Notes under the pieces: model-generated
The model's database searches: none
Told to the model about the DNA's origin: nothing
What the model saw: only the letters and a program-made list of their open reading frames with translations
Translations under genes and position numbers: made by a program
Shown: in pieces, positions 27,101 to 37,276 of the stretch
Layout: each line of letters begins with the position of its first letter
How positions within the stretch are numbered: position 1 is the stretch's first letter
Origin: Tetracentron sinense
Lineage: Eukaryota; Streptophyta; Magnoliopsida; Trochodendrales; Trochodendraceae
DNA length: 64,000 nt
NCBI GenBank assembly: GCA_015143295.1
Contig: CM026565.1
Coordinates: 28,714,052 to 28,778,051 of the forward strand
Direction: 5' to 3'

Positions 27101-30100
27101 ACGTCAGCCCCCAAACTTTTTAGCCTAACACGAACAGCTTGGACCTACAAGGAAGAAAATAAAAGATTTCATATAATATGAAGCGCAAACACTCCAAAGA
27201 TAGCTGACAGGAGGTTATATGTGAAAGGATCCAATCTAATTTTAAGGGGTGTCTGCGAGCCTACTGCTTGTGGAAGACACTGGCACTGGGATGCAGCTTT
27301 GAATATAAAACTCATGGTTGCTGCAAGCTGTTCATAATTTGAATCGGTCAACAATTTGGAAGCTTGAAATAATACACGTTCCCACACATCACTGCCAAAC
27401 TCTAACTGACTAAGAGCACCCAAAACCTGAGGAACAGAGAAATTTTAATTAAGCTGGAAATGCGGTAACAGACAAAACTAACAAAAAATACATGAAGAAT
27501 AATGGATTCAAGATAGAGATCGATGCTTCCTAAATGTTCATATTTTGAATAATTAAAAATCATCACATCCCAACACAATCATTAGAAAAAGGGGACAAAA
27601 AGAATTTCAGGAAATATAACTTACAGGTAGTCGCAGTGCAGGTTCTGCATCTGGCTTCTGAAGTCGATCTAGAAGTGCACAAGCAGCAAGCGGATGCTCT
27701 GAATGATCAACTAATTTGGGTATCAAAGCAACTAGGTCTGGCTGCAGATGCTTAGGAGCTTTATCCAGTACAAGAGCAATCTTTTGTGCAGACTGAGGCC
27801 TTCGCCTCAGTTCTGGACAACCTTGTGGAACAGCACCATCTAGGGCTCTCAGTGAATTTACAATCAATCCCAAAAGCTCCTCGGACTGCTCTGGCCACTT
27901 AGTCTGAAAATACAATTTTTTGTACCAGTCGATATCATAAAATCAAGCTTGGAAAACCTTTTACTTATGAAAGTAATGTAATTGTACCTTGGGAGCTCGC
28001 ATGAAACCATTGTCAACAGGACCCCCTGCAGACGTTTCAGGAGGAGAAATAGGCTGTCCAGGAACAGCCTTTTCAGGTATATCAGTTCTATTCATGTCCG
28101 AGCTTTGTACTGCATATGCATTAGTATTTTCATCTACCCCAGAGTCCAATCTCTCACATACAGGGGATTGCACAGATTCCGTTGCTCCAGTTTCCCTATC
28201 AGATTCCAATTGACTGACAGTTCCATTGCTATCTGGAGAAGGTTTTGAGCTCACATCAGAAGAATCATCACTAGATCTTCCTTCCGAAGGTTGGCAACAT
28301 TCCACCATTATATCTAAAAGTAAATCAATGATTGCCTGCTGCAAAACTTTAACTCCCATCAACAAATTCATCAGACTAGGGGAAGATTCATCAGTCTTTG
28401 TGACCTCCTTCTTCCCATCATTACTACCAGAGAGCTTGGTTGGAAGAAGCAACCGCTTTACTTTAGCAGGGTCGTCAAGATAAACACGAAGCCCAGTCAG
28501 AAAACCAGCTATTGCACCAGCATCTATTAGAAGCTTTTCCCTCAAAGTGACCTGTGGCTGTGAAGGATTATCTCCGTATGTAAGGTGAAACCCTGCTCTA
28601 GCAAGAAGGTTTCTAAAGATGTCTTCTTCATCTCCACTTATTCCTTCACTGTCTTCGGAATCAATTAGTTCATCAGGGTCGGTTGACAAAGCATCCTGAT
28701 CATCCTCAGAAGCAAAAACCTGACAAGAAAAACAGGATGTTGAGCATGACCACTTATGTACCAACACAGATAGAGACGATAAACACAGTCCAAGTGCTGC
28801 TTGAAATTGGTAAATAAATCTGTAATTAAAATTAGCCTAAACATTTAAATATGAGTTACTTACATTATGCTAACTTTTATAGCTCAATAATTAAGAGTCT
28901 AGAACTTGTGCAGTAATTATAATTTATAAAAGCATGTGAGCATGTAAAAGATCTTGAAAGGTGGTGGGTAAACATATCAATACAAATCCCATGAAGATTA
29001 AAAAAGGAGATGGTGATGGAAGAACAGCTATTCATCACGAAACATCGCAGAAAGAATAGTCTAACACGTAAATGTTTGGATATGAGTCCCAATTCCGTCC
29101 AATACTAGATATATATACAAAATGATGGATAACCTGAATGACCTCCAGAACAACCTCCAGAACACCTGCAAATTGGTTCAAGATAAAAGACAGAGATCTC
29201 CCAAATTGAAACTTGAGAAATATCACATTTTGATCTAAATGCTTGTGATATCTGCATCTCAATGAAATATCAGAGACCCGCTAATGCAGCAAGAAATAAT
29301 AAAAAGAATGTTTTATTATTGTGACCTTTATGACCTTACTAAACAACCTGGTTCCGTAAGGAAGACTGCTCTCTCGAGGAGACTGATGAGTTTATTTTTG
29401 GAGTTACCAACCGGACTTGGGATCCAGACACTGTCTCTACAAACTACGGGGTGGGACTTGGGAGTATGGAAAGGGATAATTAAGTAACAGGACGAGTTGT
29501 TACTCTTGTTAGTTAGTTCCTGTTTTTCCTTTTGTAGCCTTATAGAATACTTTGGTTACTTCTCAGTAACCTCTGGATTTGTCTTGTAGAGTTTGTTTCA
29601 TTTCTTTTAATATATTCCTCGTGATTATTGATAAAAAAAACAAGACGAGTTGGTTAGTGAACCAGTTTCCTGGTGGAAATTGGCCAAAGAATCAGATTTT
29701 GAGAAGATGATCGGTGTGAAGTCAGTTGTCTATGAAAATTTTTCCATTGCCCTTAAAACACAGTAATTCAAAAGACAGTCCAGAGACTATTTTTTATCGA
29801 GAGAAGGGGCACATCTGGTGCTCTCTCTTTTGTAGAAGCCTGTGAGATACGAAGAACAAAGAATGCATCACCCTTCTTAAGCACCTGGACGAGTTGTAGT
29901 TCCCTGAAACATCATTCAAGGTCCTGTTGGTCTCAAAAGGGACTAAAGGATGTATTTTTGGGTGAGTCAAAGCCCCCAATATCTATTAGGTCTTTTCTTT
30001 ATTTTCTAGATTTTGTTTTGATGCTGGTTCAATTGAAGTTAATGGTAAAAATGAATGCAAAAGGTCTAGATAACAGTACTCTGACGGATGGATTAGGGTG

Positions 30101-33100
30101 CCTAACACTTAACCTGAATCATCTCGTGTTTTTGTAGATCCTAGGAGTCAGTCGTTTTACTTTTTGCTTAATAAGTGAAAACTACGCCTCGTTTAATGGT
30201 TGGTGGCAACTCCAAATTCCCATATTAATACACTTGTGCTAATGTGGGAATGATCTTGTTTCCATGAGCTCGTATGCATATGAGACCTCCCGAATGTTGT
30301 TATCCTACAAGTGGAATTCCTGAAGCCAAGGGGACTGAATGTGTCACTATCAAGTATTCAAGTACCAATTAACCGTAGCTCTCTTTTCGTTAATATATAT
30401 TTTTGATTACCGATCAAAAAATCAACCTTAGCATCTCCAAATTATCTTTGAAAATGTAGAATATCATTAAAAAGGAGAAAAAGAAAACCTATTGGGGCTG
30501 TAGCAACTCCTTATCAGCTTCTAGTAGTCGTTCTCATATTGCCATTCTATAATTTTTTTTTTTAAATGAGTGTACTTATCCCCTTCTTTAATCCATTGAG
30601 CTCTGGATTTTCGGCATCAACTAATCTCCCCCAACTGGAATCTGCCTGCCCTTAGTCTGGCCTCCTTATCAGCTTCAACTAGCCGAGCCAATTCCTCCTC
30701 CTTGTCATAAGATTCGATCTCTACAAGAATAAGAACCAAAGTTCTAACCATGCTACCAAACACTTCCTTGCTCCATCTCTTTAGCTTTTTCAAGAAAATA
30801 AAGCTCACTTTGCCTATGAACTTGAAGGATGACCACCAGTTGTCCACACTCCACAGGGCCCATGAAATATGTATCCTCTAACCGCATGTTCTAAAATTTT
30901 AAAGGGGTCTATTTATTGCTACAACAACCAAAATTAAATAGAAAGGGTGAATGATCCAAAGTTTTCCTAGGGAGCACATCCAACACCACTTTAGGGTAGC
31001 AAGTTTCCAAATCTGACAAAATTGGGAATCAGTCCAATCAACTCACTTTTCTCAAACGAAATCCTTCTAACATTGAACCTCCCCCTACACACCATGGTAA
31101 ATTGCAACTATTCCGGATGTAAGACAATTCTTGTCAGTCGAACCATTATCCCCTGACAAAGCCCATTGAAAAGAAGCTTCTAAGTTCCTGAAAAGGACCG
31201 AGAACGAGTACCTGCCCACCCTGAAGTCAATATCCACATCACCTTCCTATCCCACGCCAAAAAGGTTCACCCACTGTTCCCATGGCTGGAAGATAAGACC
31301 AAACACCTAACTTCCTACCCCATACATCAATGAAAGCACTTTGAGGGAGATACATTTCCCAACACCCCCACAAAATCCAGAAGTTAAAAGAAGTCTATGC
31401 ATTGGGAGGCATGAGTAAATACAAAATACTATTTGAGTGTATTTCATTGTACTTTTAAGTTTTAATAGAAGCCAGCAGTTCTGTATTTCACATTCTTTCT
31501 TTCATTTCAGCAGGTATTCTATGCTCATTTGGATAGAAATGGAAATGCTAACAAGTTCAAACACACAACTGTGGCTTAAGAAGTCTATAGTCGTCTTATC
31601 ACTAAAGCAAAGATTGTGTTGGCATTTATCAGTGGGGTAGTTTCTGAATGGTACAAGACTCAAAGGAGCAAAACATTAATTTAATGACGAATTCTAAATC
31701 ACAAGAAATGCATATACAACATGATTCTATCATGAATAATAGGGAACATATAAATGAAAGGGCCACGTACTCACCTCTAGGTCTGAAAACTCGAACCAAG
31801 GGCAGCAATCGATGATCTCACAAACAAAAACAACCGTGTCACGTACAAGAAATCCTGCATCTGCTTCCAGCATATCTGAAACCTTCATGAATTGAAGAAC
31901 AGAATTATTCCAAGTCTTTGTACATATAGAAGACTCTTTCCATACAGTTTTGGCAGGATTCTTTTGGTTCACCACAGCCATCCTGTATCTGACCCAAAAA
32001 TTCTTATCGGGATCACTCCCAACAGATTGATCACTCTCCAAGTATATACATATGGTATCAAAGGATTCGTAGACACCTGCATTATAATCCAGGAACAAGA
32101 CAGAACAACGTGGGATAAGATAAGCATCAAATGATGAGGAAAGGGCAAATGCAACCACATCTTCAGTGAAAAATGGGAGTAATAAATCAACAATATCGAC
32201 TCACCAATCCGAAGCTCACATCCACCGGCTTGAAAAAATTTACTAAAAATCTTTCGGGTTTCCATTATTTCCTTGAAGGATAAGAAATTCTCCACCCTCC
32301 ATGTAAACGACCCTCTTCTCCCAACCCCATCAATCTGGGAACCAGCATTGCCCGACTCTGTGTCCTGATTGGCAAAATCCTGCATTATAGATGTCTCCTT
32401 CAAGATAAGGACCTCCGCAGAGAAGACGACAGTGTCCTGAACAAGAAATCCAGAATCCTGATCGAAGAGGCTAGTAAGCGTCACAAACTCACGCCAGCCC
32501 CAGTCCTTTGCAGCTTTGGAGTAGCGGTTTTGTGACTCCTTCGTAACAGACTTGTCCTCCATTCTCTGGTTCACGACCGACAACCGATGACTCACAAAAC
32601 AACTCCAATCACTGGAAGTGTTTCGTGAGTCTGTAACCTCGAGAAACACCGAAAGGTGGCATGGTGGCTGAGATTGCCCTGATGCCATCAAATATAATTG
32701 TAAATTCCCATCAGTTCTCTTTCCTTTTCACAATCTAAGCAACTGAGAGCCTTGCTCAAATATGTTCTAGTACACGGGTCATAGCCTGTAGGCCACAGCT
32801 GCATTCAATTCAACGATTATAGGAACTTATTGTTCTCAATAACCCAGAACAAAAAAAAAAAGTTGGTTTTGCTTCCTTGATCATCAATCAGTGATCCCTG
32901 TTTTCTTGTATCTTCTTCATGATTAATGCTATATCTATATTACCGATAAAAAAAAATCCAGTACTAAAAATAGATAAAGGTGCGAAGAACTACATATGAT
33001 TGCAATCAATTAACTATTAGATTCAAATAAAATGATAAACAAAGTAAGTTATCTGTGGCTGAAATCTTTCTTACCTCTGGGATAAACAATCAGGCGACAA

Positions 33101-34431
33101 TCCCGATTCCCAATCTGAAACCTCCTGCTCTTAACGCAAAGACCCGTAATCTTCCTCTTCTTCAGGAGATCCTTCAACCTCGTGAAATTTTCAATCCTCC
33201 AAGAGAACCTCCCCAGATGCCCATCAGACTTTTTCGCCCCACCCCCACTCCTTCCCCCAAGCAACCCCCCATTCTTCGAGAAGCTACTGGATTCCTTAAT
33301 CACATGGAAGGACGCACTGAAAACAGCAGTATCATCGAGAAGGAACCCCGTATCCGGCCCAACAAAATCCAACATCTTCATATAATCATTCCATCCAAGA
33401 CTGGTATTATCCCCACCCTTATTATCTGCCGCAAACCGCCCGTAGGAGTCCCTGTGCATGTGGTTGAGGCCCGGCTTCTGGTTCAACACCGACATCCGAA
33501 ACAAACACCAGCAGCTCCGGTCGGATATAGGCGACTTCTCGGTATCCTTACTCTCCAAACACATAGATAAATACTCAACCCCATTAACCGAGCTCTGATA
33601 AACACTAATCCGAAGATTACATTCCCCGGCAGGGAAAACAGGGCTCATTATCTTCTGGGTTTTGATCATTTCCTTAAACAAACTAAAATTAAGAACTTTC
33701 CAAGTGAATTTCCCACTCAAAACATCCGAAACAGGACCAGCAACAACAGAAGAAGCAGAAATGGAGGATGAAAACTGGGGTTCATTGTTATCCCGGGAGA
33801 AAGAAACAGATTCATTCAAAACAAGAATATCAGCAGTAATAAGAAGGGAATCGTTATTGAACAAAAACCCAGCTTTGGAATCGAGAATGGAGGAAGAAGG
33901 GGTGAAATCACACCAACCATGAGATTTCTTCTTACTGGAGAATCGATGCCATGAATCTCTCTGGATGGACTTAGAATCATCGAGCTGATTAACAACAGAA
34001 AGACGATAGCTCACGAAACAATCCCATTTGGCGGACGACGAAGAACCACGAGGATCCACGATTTGGAGATAGATAGAGGAGTATCCAGGAAGAGCTTGGG
34101 TGTCTCCTTTGGGGTAGACGAGGAGCCGGCAATCGAAGCTGCCGACTTCGAAGTAACGGCTCCATTGAGCCTTGGCTTTCACCTTGGGGAAATTGATCAC
34201 CGTCCATCGACACACCGCCGAGAAATCTCCGCGCCGTTCGACGATAACGGATTCTTGGCCGCCGGAGCCTACCGGCTCTTCTGCCGGCGATACGGATACG
34301 GATACGGATTTTTCGGAGGATGATGGAGCAGAGATGGAGTTCTGGGGTGGGTCGGAGAATGCAGGAATGGACGGTGATGATGATGATGATGCTGATGATG
34401 ATGAAGCTGCTTCAGATAGGGTTGGCTTCAT
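8842..34431 (-). CDS. TRAF-like family protein with four MATH domains (complete, 10 exons)
   Basis: Exons: 34431-33075, 32678-32205, 32076-31775, 28719-27988, 27903-27625, 27426-27265, 27144-26203, 26106-25891, 12167-11907, 9186-8842. All introns are GT-AG and the joined frame is open for about 1689 codons. Domains: Ser-rich N-terminus (1-65); MATH domains at about 68-210, 240-382, 405-546 and 577-710; an acidic linker with DELIDSEDSEG-like sequence (about 713-760); a helical middle region; a charged coiled coil (about 1340-1575); and a Gly/Pro/His-rich tail. It resembles the long Arabidopsis TRAF-like protein At2g25320 in length and order (recalled, not searched). MATH domains bind short peptide motifs, but the biochemical role of this long family is not established. 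No RING or BTB domain is visible. The start is the first in-frame ATG, before a Ser-rich tract. The gene looks intact despite 19 kb of TE-filled introns. Confidence 0.93.
9992..10269. mobile_element. MULE-like MITE, copy A (9-bp TSD)
   Basis: 278 bp in intron 9. The flanks 9983-9991 and 10270-10278 are both TTCTTCTAA. The ends are GGGCAGTGATTAGC and, inverted, GGGAAATGCTTAAC, an imperfect terminal repeat. It carries two 22-base palindromes (10014-10035 and 10225-10246) that are reverse complements of each other. A second family member is at 44208-44452. The 9-bp duplication fits Mutator-like transposases; no coding capacity is seen. Confidence 0.88.
10424..10738. mobile_element. hAT-like MITE, copy A (8-bp TSD)
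   Basis: 315 bp in intron 9. The ends are CATAGTTACCAA and, inverted, CATAGTTATCAA. Direct repeats AATGTAAG lie at 10416-10423 and 10739-10746. A related copy is at 44668-44937. The 8-bp duplication fits hAT transposases. AT-rich and non-coding. Confidence 0.9.
11565..11603. repeat. AT microsatellite and G12 run in intron 9
   Basis: A TATATA run is followed within a few bases by about twelve consecutive G residues (11592-11603). The rest of intron 9 (10750-11560 and 11604-11906) shows nothing recognisable. Confidence 0.85.
11907..12167 (-). CDS. TRAF-like gene exon 9 (coiled coil)
   Basis: 261 bp, 87 codons, continuing the coiled coil (RVVKEKNAIAERLKSAE onward) in frame with exon 8 across 13,723 bases of intron. 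Acceptor ATGCAG, donor GTTTGT. Confidence 0.92.
12587..12769. repeat. Tandem duplication, 90-bp period, intron 8
   Basis: AAAACTTAAATAACTCTGAT occurs at 12601 and again at 12691, and similarity continues through the full 90-base unit with a few mismatches. Confidence 0.9.
13018..13659 (-). mobile_element. Copia LTR with adjoining primer site, internal region lost
   Basis: The minus strand has TGGTATCAGAGC at 13029-13018, an exact tRNA-iMet primer site. Two bases away is an LTR-like unit (13032-13659, about 628 bp) reading TGTTGATTTG...CCCCAACA. It contains ACGTGGTTCGGC and CTACGTCCACG, typical of plant copia LTR ends. Only about 150 bases of possible internal sequence remain to the left; no partner LTR was found, so this is a truncated copy. 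The outer LTR end is inferred from the TGTTG/CAACA pair. Confidence 0.65.
13660..16165. other. Intron 8 sequence without recognisable genes
   Basis: AT-rich and non-coding. Around 14461-14520 is a cluster of short inverted repeats built on CGATATAT. Short open frames (14815-15346) have no family resemblance and are treated as chance. Confidence 0.5.
16166..16990 (-). mobile_element. LINE fragment, 3' end plus RT start (internally deleted)
   Basis: A T-run followed by GGATCGGTAA at 16166-16190 marks the 3' end on the minus strand. About 16330-16480 decodes to the zf-RVT C-terminal region (W-x-ERN-like block). At 16927-16649 is the RT N-terminus, with a GPGPDRFSIEFY-like motif. Most of RT between them is missing, so an internal deletion is inferred. 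It lies in intron 8, in the sense of the host gene. Confidence 0.7.
17500..18500 (-). mobile_element. LINE fragment (zf-RVT and 3' end)
   Basis: 18040-17687 on the minus strand reads as a zf-RVT zinc-binding segment (CYLC then NHLFLHCPVVSGLW, then AIWKERN). The 3' end is near 17505, where TTTTGATCAGTAA occurs. The RT catalytic core was not recognised upstream. Confidence 0.7.
18500..20188 (-). other. Unassigned intron 8 sequence, possibly LINE-derived
   Basis: Short minus-strand open stretches (19015-18797 and 19797-19558) follow the LINE fragment and have non-repetitive composition, but I cannot match them to a domain. They may be the 5' part of the same LINE. Confidence 0.3.
20194..20407 (-). 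repeat. Copia-2 3' LTR
   Basis: 214 bp, AGTTGGATTG...TCTCAACA on the plus strand, so TGTTGAGA...CAACT in the element's direction. It matches 25058-25266 with small indels in a GAA-rich tract. Confidence 0.92.
20498..24580 (-). pseudogene. Copia-2 gag-pol remnant
   Basis: Blocks on the minus strand, right to left. Gag N-terminal part at 24568-24356. A CCHC knuckle (CEHCGKTRHSRETC) near 23925-23880. Protease at 23683-23159, with WIIDSG. Integrase at 22866-22585, with PYTPQQNGVAERE. Reverse transcriptase and connector at 21350-21075, with IKDLGSLKYFLGIEV. RNase H at 21071-20498, with SVEAEYRA and TKHIEIDRHF. In-frame stops and frameshifts are frequent. The RT catalytic YVDD region near 21360-21400 is damaged by stops. 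Confidence 0.88.
25058..25266 (-). repeat. Copia-2 5' LTR
   Basis: 209 bp partner of 20194-20407. LTRs of about 210 bp are at the short end for plant copia elements. Confidence 0.92.
25389..25484. repeat. 48-bp tandem duplication in intron 8
   Basis: TTCCAACCAAATCAATTAAC starts at 25389 and 25437. The two 48-base units differ at only two positions or so. Confidence 0.9.
25891..26106 (-). CDS. TRAF-like gene exon 8 (coiled coil)
   Basis: 216 bp, 72 codons of heptad-like charged sequence (for example EMDRFAREKKDLSEQ). The donor GTAAAT opens the 13.7-kb intron 8. Confidence 0.94.
26203..27144 (-). CDS. TRAF-like gene exon 7
   Basis: 942 bp, 314 codons. A helical region is followed by the start of the coiled coil. 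It contains a short run of alternating Asp and Leu residues. Acceptor CTTGTAG, donor GTACCT. Confidence 0.94.
27265..27426 (-). CDS. TRAF-like gene exon 6
   Basis: 162 bp, 54 codons (VLGALSQLEFGSDVWERV onward). The donor is a weaker GTAGGC; it is chosen because it joins in frame to VQAVRVRLKSLG of exon 7. Confidence 0.88.
27625..27903 (-). CDS. TRAF-like gene exon 5
   Basis: 279 bp, 93 codons, beginning TKWPEQSEELLGL and predicted mostly helical. Acceptor TTTTCAG, donor GTAAGT. Intron 4 upstream is only 84 bp. Confidence 0.94.
27988..28719 (-). CDS. TRAF-like gene exon 4 (acidic linker)
   Basis: 732 bp, 244 codons. It begins with an Asp/Glu-rich stretch (DPDELIDSEDSEG), then a conserved helical block with PSQPQVTLREKLL, then a Ser/Asp-rich low-complexity segment. 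Acceptor CTTGTCAG, donor GTACAA. Confidence 0.94.
29487..29652 (+). mobile_element. Short poly(A) retroposon in intron 3
   Basis: About 140 bases (29500-29639) end in GATTATTGATAAAAAAAA. They are flanked by ACAGGACGAGTTG (29487-29499) and ACAAGACGAGTTG (29640-29652), a 13-bp duplication with one mismatch. This fits a 5'-truncated LINE or a SINE-like insertion. Confidence 0.6.
30600..31330 (-). mobile_element. LINE fragment (endonuclease end and linker) in intron 3
   Basis: 30847-30617 on the minus strand gives a LINE linker block (WSKEVFGSM, then an acidic-basic helical segment). The sequence up to about 31330 continues as degraded endonuclease-like frames. No RT domain follows to the left. 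A separate A-run preceded by GATTACCGATCAAAAAA at about 30403-30419 marks another LINE 3' end on the plus strand. Confidence 0.55.
31775..32076 (-). CDS. TRAF-like gene exon 3 (rest of MATH 4)
   Basis: 302 bp, with acceptor AATGCAG and donor GTGAGT after CTAGAG, ending on a whole codon. It completes MATH 4. Intron 3 is 3055 bp and TE-filled. Confidence 0.94.
32205..32678 (-). CDS. TRAF-like gene exon 2 (MATH 3 end, MATH 4 start)
   Basis: 474 bp. The acceptor is GCATCAG before GGCAATCTC, rebuilding Arg-Gly-Gln across the junction. It ends CGGATTG before GTGAGT. It completes MATH 3 and carries the first strand of MATH 4. Intron 2 is 128 bp. Confidence 0.94.
33075..34431 (-). CDS. TRAF-like gene exon 1 (MATH 1, 2 and start of 3)
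   Basis: Starts at ATG 34431 and codes 452 residues plus one base. It holds the Ser-rich N-terminus, MATH 1, MATH 2 and the first half of MATH 3. The donor follows CCCAGAG as GTAAG (33074-33070). Intron 1 is 396 bp and contains a short A-run after TATTACCGATAAAAAA near 32939-32958, the signature of LINE 3' ends in this window. Confidence 0.95.
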
Positions 34432-34474
34432 TTGGGGTTTCTCTCTCTAGCTCTTTCCGTTGGTTTGTTATTGA

Positions 34475-34499
34475 AGAGAGAGAGTGTGTGTGTGTGTGT
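34475..34499. repeat. GA/GT microsatellite in the TRAF-like 5' leader
   Basis: GA repeats pass into GT repeats 45-70 bases upstream of the ATG, so the sense strand carries CA then CT repeats. CT-rich leaders are common near plant transcription starts. No TATA box was assigned with confidence. Confidence 0.8.
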
Positions 34500-34736
34500 T
34501 TTTTTGTGACAGAGAAGAGAGATATGTGGTGAGAGCCTGAGAGAGTGGGGGCATGGGGGATTAGACTTTAGAGAGACTTGGGGCGCCTTCAATGTTTTAA
34601 AACCCGGCCCGAACCACCCCCCGGTTCGGGTTAAACCACTCATTCGGTACTGTTCTAACTCAGACCGACCCGGTTAAAACTGTTTGACCCGGATCAAGTC
34701 GAAACCCATTATTCCAAATAAACTAATTACTAAATA

Positions 34737-34762
34737 ATATATATATATATATATATATATAT
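34737..34762. repeat. (AT)n microsatellite
   Basis: About thirteen AT units upstream of the TRAF-like gene. The stretch from here to 35290 is AT-rich and shows no gene. Confidence 0.9.
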
Positions 34763-35289
34763 TAGGGATTCTAAAACAAACCTAGAGAAAAGAAAAAAAA
34801 CTCTATTAGAAGAAAGTATAGAGAGGAGATTAGAGACGAAGGTGAGAATAACAACATATTTTTTTCCATTGATTTCAATGATTTATATATATTTTTCTAG
34901 TTTAGTTTAAATTGTAATCCTAAATTTCAATAATTCATGTTGTTGATAATGTAAGATTATTGTTTTTTTTTCAATTTCTAATTTTTTTAATGTATTTAGA
35001 TTGATTATAGTAGCTATACATACCAGTTACTAAGTATTACTAAAAATTTTAATAGGAATGTTTAGACTTTTTAATATTATATCAATATTTAAAAATTGTT
35101 TCCTTTCAATCTTCATTTTATTTTGTTCTTTCATTGTGATGATATTGTGTATGGAGGGTTATTCTGTGTGCCTAAGCCGCCTGTGTACCTGTCGTTGGAT
35201 TTATAAACTTCCTTGATTGTATAGTGCAAACATCAAATTACATGCCAGTCTTTTGACTGTGTCATTTTATTATTAAAACAAATTTAAAA

Positions 35290-36690
35290 AATCTATATAT
35301 ATTTTTTTGTAGATATATTGATGAGAAAAACGAGAAACAGACAAAAAGAACTATGAAACCGAAATAATTGAAGGGTGTCTTCGATCAACCCCAAAGATAT
35401 CAGGATTGAAATGAAACAATGAAGTCCACCTGGGCTGAAGAGACCACATGTCGAACCGATTGGAATCTGAGCGGTTAGCTGAGCCTGACTATGAGCTGCT
35501 TGATTCGCTTGTCTACGAATGAACATTACTTTCACATTGGAGAGAAGAGTAAAGAGAGAGGAGATATCCTTGAAAATTGAACAGACCTCCAAGAATGAGG
35601 AGGCAAACCTATCGTTTATAGTAGTAACCAGAAGTTAGGAATCGCTTTCAATAGTACTTTGATGCCAACCTCGCCTCAAGGCCAATTTGAGGCTTTCTTT
35701 TATAGCATAGGCCTTAGCTATTAGGGGAGAACTCGCCTGAATAGCCAGAAAGACTCGATCAAGAACCACGACATGATGATCCCTAGCCACAATACCAATC
35801 CCAGCTACTCCATCTGCAACAGAGAAGACATCATCACAATTTAGCTTCATGCAATCATTCTTAAGAGCTTGCCAGGAGAGTGTCGTGGAGGATCAGGGGA
35901 TTGACTCTTTCGGGGATGAGTATTCGTAGCTAGATTAAAATTTTCCGCCACCAATTTTTTTGCCCATTTCACAGTGCTGCAAGGATTGACTAGTATAAGA
36001 AGACCATTTGATTATGAGCAAATTAGATTGTTCAGATTGCAGTGACTAAATGACCGCCATCCTGAAATTATCAGCACTAAACCTTGAGGATACGGACCAG
36101 TAGGACCACCACGTTGTAAAGTCTCCCATAATACCTGGAGATCCCTAACAGTTAAGGGAGAGACCCAACCAAATTGCTCTCGCATAAGGGCATTGGAGGA
36201 AGAGATGATGTACAGTCTCAACCTCTTCACGGCAAAGGGGGCAAAACAAATTGACCCGAACTTTCCGACAATGAAGATTCTCCGCTACGCAATAGAATTC
36301 AAGCAGCTTCTCCAAATTAGGTGTTGAAGTTTTGGCGGCATTAGGATCTTCTAGATTTGATTCCAGACAACACTTTTGACCATTGGCAAAGATGGACTGG
36401 GTTGATTAAGCCGAACTCTCTGATCTTTTTTCAACACATGGTAAGTTGTTTTAACTGATAATACCACAAATTTGCTAAAGTGTCAGATAAAGAAATCCCG
36501 AGTCCCTCTTGTAACAAATGGGATTTCAAGAATGACTTGAGTTTCCATTTGGAAGAAGGGTTCCCTCAATTTTTGAAGCCGCCAAGAGCGATTTGAAATA
36601 TCAATAATTGAATTCACCAAATGTTCCTCCTCTCCCTCTCTGCAAGGTGAGAAAATAGTGAAACCAGTTCTATCAATTTTTGTCACCAGT
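35290..36690 (-). mobile_element. LINE fragment with zf-RVT and RNase H
   Basis: The zf-RVT block lies at about 36245-36160 (CPLC, then VHHLFLQCPYARAIW). An RNase H-like domain at 35850-35635 has MKLNCD at its start and ESDS at its end. A T-run at about 35300 marks the 3' end. RT is absent. The flanks at 34590-34700 and 36695-36840 both carry CGGTTCGG-type sequence, so the LINE may have entered an older repeat. Confidence 0.7.
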
Positions 36691-37276
36691 TTTTTTTTTT
36701 TAAATCACGGGATCTCTGGTTGAACTGATCGATCCTCGGTTCGGTTTTGACAAATATCCAATTTTGACTGTTTTAGGGACCGGTTGACTAGTTGGTTCCC
36801 ATATTTACCACCGGTCCAGTTTCCAAAACATGGCTTTAAAAGTTTAAATGGAGCGATATGGGTTGTTAATAATCCAACTTGAATTGGACTATGAGTACAA
36901 AACCTGGAATGTTAAAAGAGACTAATTTGGACGTGGAGCTCCATCTCTTTTTTAGTATATGACCATGACACTTTTGTAATTATAGAGGCAGACAATTTTG
37001 CAAAATATTTTGTTCTTCATAATTATAAGATTGTCGCCACCACACACTAAGGGTGTGTTCATTTGCCGAGAAAATGAAAAAAAGTAAAAGAAAATAGGGG
37101 AGAGAAGTGTTCGGTTGAGAGGGAAAGAAATTGCAAGAATTTGTGGGTCCCACAGATTCTTATCCTTTAGTGCATAACTTTGTTTCAAAAGTTTCCTTCA
37201 AAAAGGTAGGTTATTTTGCAAGAAAGTAATGTTAAAAGTTTTGAATTCCTATTTTGTCACTAACTAAAGTCATATC

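Noticed and set aside
27982..28483. Plus-strand open frames
   Set aside because: They are antisense to exon 4; composition only mirrors the acidic minus-strand coding sequence.
33055..33570. 171-codon plus-strand open frame
   Set aside because: It is antisense to exon 1, where the minus strand encodes MATH domains.
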